Of a stretch of DNA of 9,418 nucleotides, positions 7,001 through 9,418 are shown piece by piece (the stretch's first letter is position 1; each line of letters opens with the position of its first letter). Position numbers and translations under genes: made by a program. The stretch comes from Bacteroidaceae bacterium. GTDB taxonomy: Bacteria > Bacteroidota > Bacteroidia > Bacteroidales > Bacteroidaceae. A model generated the notes under the pieces. The model was not told the DNA's origin. It was given only the letters and a program-made list of their open reading frames with translations, and searched no databases. The stretch is taken from assembly GCA_016284115.1 (NCBI GenBank), contig JAEEOD010000111.1:1-9418 (forward strand), given 5' to 3'.

Positions 7001-8351
7001 GTGGACAAGAATATTGATGGGCATTGGGGTCTGCCAAAAGATGGAAACTGCCCATCAGTTGATAGATGAAGCAAATAAGGCTTGTTTAAGAGGAAATGAT
7101 TTGTTGGATGATGCAAGACGGAACCTCATTAAGAACTTTATTCACGACTATCCTAATGAGTTTGTTATTTTTGATACAGAGACAACTGGACTTGATGTCA
7201 ACAACGATGATATTGTCGAAATAGCAGCAATCCATATTAGTAACGGTATAGTTGTAGATGAACTGGATCTGATGCTTTATACTGATAAAACAATTCCTCT
7301 CATGTTGGGAGATATTGAGAATCCACTTCCTGATGAATATAAAAAGCGAGAGAAAATGGACAGGAAAGAAGGACTGCTTATGTTCCTCAATTGGGTTGGA
7401 AACACACCTGTCTTGGCTCATAATGCAAAGTATGACTATCAGATATTGGACGCAAACCTTCAGCGTGATTGTAGAATTGATGATCTTGCCAAGCGTTGGA
7501 TAAAAGTTCATGACTCCTTAGCAATAACGCGAGTTGTTGAGCCCGACCTCAATTCCTATAAGTTAAAAGATCTGCTGGCAACATTTAATCTGCAAGGGAA
7601 GAACTCACATCTTGCCATTGATGACGTGAAAGCCACCAAGAGCCTTGTTGACTACTGCTACAAGAAAGCAAACCATGTCTTTATCCTTCAAAATGAATTT
7701 TATGCAAATCACAGAGAAATTATAGCCAAGATTAAAGAACAATATGGTGAACTATATAGGCATACGGAATTACTATTGTCAAAAAAGGTAGAGGAAGGAA
7801 AAAGAAATCTACTTGCTACTGAGACGGAATATGCCTATCATTATTTTGCGGAAAGAGGCTTTATAGAAGAATTGGACAAGATGAAATACTTACTTCCGTT
7901 CTTGTCAGAAGACTTTATTCCTAAGGAAGCGAACCTTTCACTTAGGCAGCTTCTAGATAAATATATGATAGAGTTGAATACCTTGCGAGAATCTGATTTG
8001 TGTGAGAGCAAAAGCTTGAAAGACAAAGTAAAAGTGTATATATCTACTGTACACAGAGCAAAAGGACTTGAGTTTGAGAATGTCGTAGTTTTCGATGTGC
8101 GGGACGGATTCTATCCCTTCTATGAATGGAATAATATTCTCAGAGATTCATCCGATCCCAAAGAAAGGGAACGAGCAAAACAGGGGATACAAGAAGATGC
8201 CCGTAAACTCTACGTAGCCATTTCGCGTGCAAAGAAGAGGCTATGCATCCAATATCCAAGAAACAATACTGGCTATGGGAAATTTGGTTGGTATCAACAT
8301 CCGGCAAATGTCTCTCCATTTGTAACCTGTATATATCCCATGTTCAAATAA
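4014..8351 (+). CDS. Sel1-repeat / UvrD-type helicase / DEDDh exonuclease fusion
   Basis: A 1445-aa cytoplasmic protein. Residues 74-548 hold about 13 Sel1-like repeats (helix-turn-helix solenoid, consensus GxGVPQSYEKAVEWYTKAAEQG). Residues 594-1414 are a UvrD/Rep SF1 helicase: Q-motif FNQDQ (594-598), Walker A APPGCGKT (613-620), motif Ia LTFTNRAAREMKERI, LLDFEDLL (771-778), Walker B VDEVQDLN (800-807), motif III GDEQQAIYSFMG (829-840), NYRS (863-866), motif V TVHRAKGLEF (1345-1354) and motif VI YVAISRAKKRL (1400-1410). Between motifs IVa and V, about residues 1047-1210, lies a DnaQ-like 3'-5' exonuclease with Exo I D1054/E1056, Exo II D1141 and Exo III H1199/D1204, all present. It should unwind and degrade DNA using ATP, with the solenoid binding a protein partner. 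ATG 4014 follows the acidic gene by 10 nt; ATG 4026 is a possible alternative. A defence role is inferred from architecture and mobile context. Confidence 0.92.
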   Translation: MKQHMVNDNDKSEEPRNSDTGLYDEITVDNTKAKQIYEQAKSVCEGRENVDKSLIDSHKAFLLFQEAAQIGNVEAQCCLGCCYRQGYGTQVDHQMARFWYDKSSRNGCLRALVHIAQTYKNGQGVPQSYEKAVEWYTKAAEQGDETAQYKLGFCYYNGQGVSQSYEKAVEWYTKAAEQGNTNAQNKLKDLGDRYYYGKGVPQNYEKAAGCYLKAAEHGLIESQMALGDCYFWGHGVSRSYEKAREWYTKAAELGDAWAQYKLGRDYEIGVGVPQSYEKAVKWYTKAAEQGHAQAQVYLGYCYESGHGVLMSYEKAAYWFEEAANQGSYIISPYILGDRYYWGRGVPQNSEKAVKWYTKAAKQGDAVAQRALGNCYYSGIGVAQNYEKALEWYTKAEKQGLGYGTSQYRSGYLCYWGKDVPQNYKMAVFFYTQAAEQGNGIAQCDLGSCYEKGQGVTQNYEIAVCWYALSALQGIARAQYLLGSCFENGQGVPQSYDGAVYWYTKAAEQGNDIAQFCLGTLYFKGTGVSQSYEKAAEWYKKAANQGLSYAKEMLDTCYAKIFDNLKRMMHESTQKMIDENHEKGYGVPQCVNNVFNQDQKDVINLNKGYHLVLAPPGCGKTRVLAERVMHAIDNGITVEDMLCLTFTNRAAREMKERIDKRVGNDVVEKLFVGNVHHFCSTMLRENKVIVQKTTIIDDEEKSVIIGDIIRHCFGLDLVNVDEYYNFQHLLHQVEHHHPEEIIVRPELKRHFEDAKFMRIAREYTSYKKKYDLLDFEDLLLYGYDYLIEHQNEVKRYSWIQVDEVQDLNRLQLAIIELVTAPNNPCLVYLGDEQQAIYSFMGAKLSTLSYLKDQCQGNIHHFHGNYRSPKYLLDIFNQYAEIYLHVDKDILPQAQGENADLQQPQDALLMESCELREGFNENDFCAYDMAAERALSYSDGRTAILTYSNKDCDKISERLARKNVEHFKISGTDFLWTKEVKLIFSHLNVFTQPENIMSWTRILMGIGVCQKMETAHQLIDEANKACLRGNDLLDDARRNLIKNFIHDYPNEFVIFDTETTGLDVNNDDIVEIAAIHISNGIVVDELDLMLYTDKTIPLMLGDIENPLPDEYKKREKMDRKEGLLMFLNWVGNTPVLAHNAKYDYQILDANLQRDCRIDDLAKRWIKVHDSLAITRVVEPDLNSYKLKDLLATFNLQGKNSHLAIDDVKATKSLVDYCYKKANHVFILQNEFYANHREIIAKIKEQYGELYRHTELLLSKKVEEGKRNLLATETEYAYHYFAERGFIEELDKMKYLLPFLSEDFIPKEANLSLRQLLDKYMIELNTLRESDLCESKSLKDKVKVYISTVHRAKGLEFENVVVFDVRDGFYPFYEWNNILRDSSDPKERERAKQGIQEDARKLYVAISRAKKRLCIQYPRNNTGYGKFGWYQHPANVSPFVTCIYPMFK
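4233..5657 (+). repeat. Tandem ~36-codon Sel1-like repeats
   Basis: About 13 tandem units of 35-41 codons encode the solenoid, with degenerate half-units at both ends. Some copies are close at DNA level: 4392-4442 and 4833-4883 differ at only 5 of 51 bases, all G/A differences, and 4500-4550 is similar. This points to amplification or gene conversion between non-adjacent units. Confidence 0.9.
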
Positions 8352-8397
8352 TTAATTCTCACTGACAAATTGCAAAGAAACTAAAACTGTAAAACAT

Positions 8398-8919
8398 ATG
8401 AGCGAATTACAACTATTTTTCTGGGGGATAAATGCTGCAATAATCTTTGTGGTATTATTCGTAGTATTGATAATTGTCTTATGGATAGTCAATAAATGGA
8501 TTTTGAAAGGAAAGATCAGGCTGCTATATAGGATCCTGATTTCTATAGGCATCCCCCTGATACTAATCGGCTGGGATTACTACAGTACTAATAGTTCGTT
8601 CTACAGTTCTTCCAATATGGACAAACTCTTGGATGACATTGGGACAGGAATAACTCTGCCACCTTATGAGATAACAAATTATAAGAATGAGCATGTTATG
8701 GCTGATGACTTCAAGGATATTTATCAAATGGTATTTAAGGATGCCAACATAAAATCCATGATTTCTATTCTTGATAGTGTGTGTAGTGCCAATGAGAATT
8801 GGAAGAAAATAGGTGACGAATATCTCTTTAATTCTTTAAACTATGAGAAAGAGTTTAATGACTCTCTTATTGTCTGTCCAAACAAAGGGACGGCTACTTT
8901 TGTACGTTATATGTGGTAG
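8398..8919 (+). CDS. Two-helix membrane protein, unknown function
   Basis: A 173-aa protein I do not recognise. Two hydrophobic segments are clear: about residues 7-31 (dominated by I, V, F and L) and 46-60 (LISIGIPLILIGWDY). The loop between them is basic (KWILKGKIRLLYR), so the positive-inside rule puts that loop in the cytoplasm. Residues 61-173 would then face the periplasm. This outer part has no signal for lipidation and no recognised motif. It begins 46 nt after the helicase fusion with no TAnnTTTG promoter between them, so it is probably the last gene of that transcript. A membrane effector or an unrelated passenger are both possible. Confidence 0.7.
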   Translation: MSELQLFFWGINAAIIFVVLFVVLIIVLWIVNKWILKGKIRLLYRILISIGIPLILIGWDYYSTNSSFYSSSNMDKLLDDIGTGITLPPYEITNYKNEHVMADDFKDIYQMVFKDANIKSMISILDSVCSANENWKKIGDEYLFNSLNYEKEFNDSLIVCPNKGTATFVRYMW

Positions 8920-8932
8920 CGTTTAATAAACG
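8920..8932. other. Small palindrome right after the membrane-protein stop
   Basis: CGTTTAATAAACG is a perfect odd palindrome starting at the base after the TAG stop. Its 5-bp arms and 3-nt loop make only a weak terminator, and no T-run follows. It could be an operator half-site or chance. Confidence 0.25.
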
Positions 8933-9031
8933 AACAGAACAGAAAAGCCATAAGCAAAGTGTCCAAAATATCTTATTCAGGATGTTAAAAACGCAAATAG
9001 CTGTAGTTCTACCTCATTAACTATAATAATT

Positions 9032-9063
9032 TTTGGATTTTTGCTCGATTTTGTGTACTTTTG
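9032..9063 (+). promoter_or_regulatory. Promoter of the AlbA_2 gene
   Basis: TTTG at 9032-9035 and TACTTTTG at 9056-9063 are spaced by 20 bp, matching the Bacteroidetes -33/-7 consensus. The box ends 28 nt before ATG 9092, so this gene starts a separate transcript. Confidence 0.75.
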
Positions 9064-9091
9064 CAAATGCATTAACAAAATAATAGCAATT

Positions 9092-9418
9092 ATGACAATA
9101 GAGGAAGTAAAAGTTATCATACAAGGTGATGAGACTCGTACGTTGGAGATGAAGAAAACAACGGGCGAGTTAAAGGATGGTATGCGTTCTGCTTGTGCCT
9201 TCCTCAATACTGCTGGTGGCTGGGTGTTCTTTGGTATTGCCCCAACGACACTGAAGATATTGGGACAGGAGGTTACTGACAACACGCGAAAGGAGATTGC
9301 CAGAGAGATAGCAAAACTGGAGCCATTGATAGACCTGCCTGTTGAATACATTGATGTGCCAGATCGTCCAGGCTATCAGGTAATTGCTATCCATTTGAAT
9401 GCCCCTTCTTATTGGGAC
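9092..9418 (+). CDS. AlbA_2 (Schlafen-type) domain protein, 3' end outside window
   Basis: The first 109 codons of a protein cut off by the window edge. ATG 9092 lies 28 nt after a good promoter. The N-terminus fits the AlbA_2 / Schlafen domain: RTLEMKKTTGELKDGM (about residues 17-32), then AFLNTAGGWVFFGIAP (about 37-52), the nucleic-acid and nucleotide-binding signature with the GG turn, and a VEYIDVPDRPGYQVIAIHL strand-loop-strand at 84-102. Family members in Bacteroidales that I know are larger ATP-binding putative regulators with C-terminal ATPase-like and winged-helix parts. The C-terminal domains cannot be seen here. AlbA_2 proteins are frequent in accessory regions and in some defence loci; whether it belongs to the upstream system is open. 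Confidence 0.85.
   Translation, partial: MTIEEVKVIIQGDETRTLEMKKTTGELKDGMRSACAFLNTAGGWVFFGIAPTTLKILGQEVTDNTRKEIAREIAKLEPLIDLPVEYIDVPDRPGYQVIAIHLNAPSYWD

Noticed and set aside
1..9418. CRISPR array, tRNA, rRNA or insertion sequence
   Set aside because: No regularly spaced repeats with unique spacers, no tRNA cloverleaf or rRNA-like stretch, and no transposase or terminal inverted repeats were seen.

Overview
The window reads as accessory DNA from a member of the Bacteroidales (gut Bacteroides or Prevotella type). Three promoters carry the Bacteroidetes -7 element TAnnTTTG, two of them with a TTTG -33 box exactly 20 bp upstream. There are almost no Shine-Dalgarno sites, and the integrase, DUF6291-type, DUF6633-type and AlbA_2 proteins are of kinds I know from that order. 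All supported genes lie on the + strand.

Left part (1-3277): a mobile-element maintenance block. A tyrosine recombinase with the complete catalytic set, but no visible N-terminal arm-binding domain, is followed by a strong 44-nt stem-loop. A promoter and four tightly packed, mostly overlapping genes come next: an excisionase-like helix-turn-helix protein, a DUF6291-type protein with an Asn/Asp-rich linker, a DUF6633-like protein and a small winged-helix protein. This looks like the integration, regulation and replication-initiation side of an integrative element or prophage-like element. The DNA-replication role is inferred from architecture and context.

Middle part (3278-8919): cargo. A 225-bp control region holds three consecutive short hairpins, a tandem 10-bp repeat and a near-ideal promoter. 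It precedes an operon of an XRE-type regulator (68 aa), a very acidic 92-aa protein of unknown function and a 1445-aa fusion protein. The giant protein has about 13 Sel1-like repeats (residues 74-548), then a UvrD/Rep-type SF1 helicase with all main motifs. A DnaQ-like DEDDh 3'-5' exonuclease with all five catalytic residues sits where UvrD helicases carry subdomain 2B. A two-helix membrane protein of unknown function follows 46 bp downstream, probably in the same transcript. Regulator, small acidic protein, repeat-sensor-helicase-nuclease and membrane protein, placed beside an integrase, look like a candidate undescribed anti-mobile-element or anti-phage system. That function is inference.

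Right part (8920-9418): a short palindrome, a second near-ideal promoter and the first 109 codons of an AlbA_2 (Schlafen-type) protein cut by the window edge.
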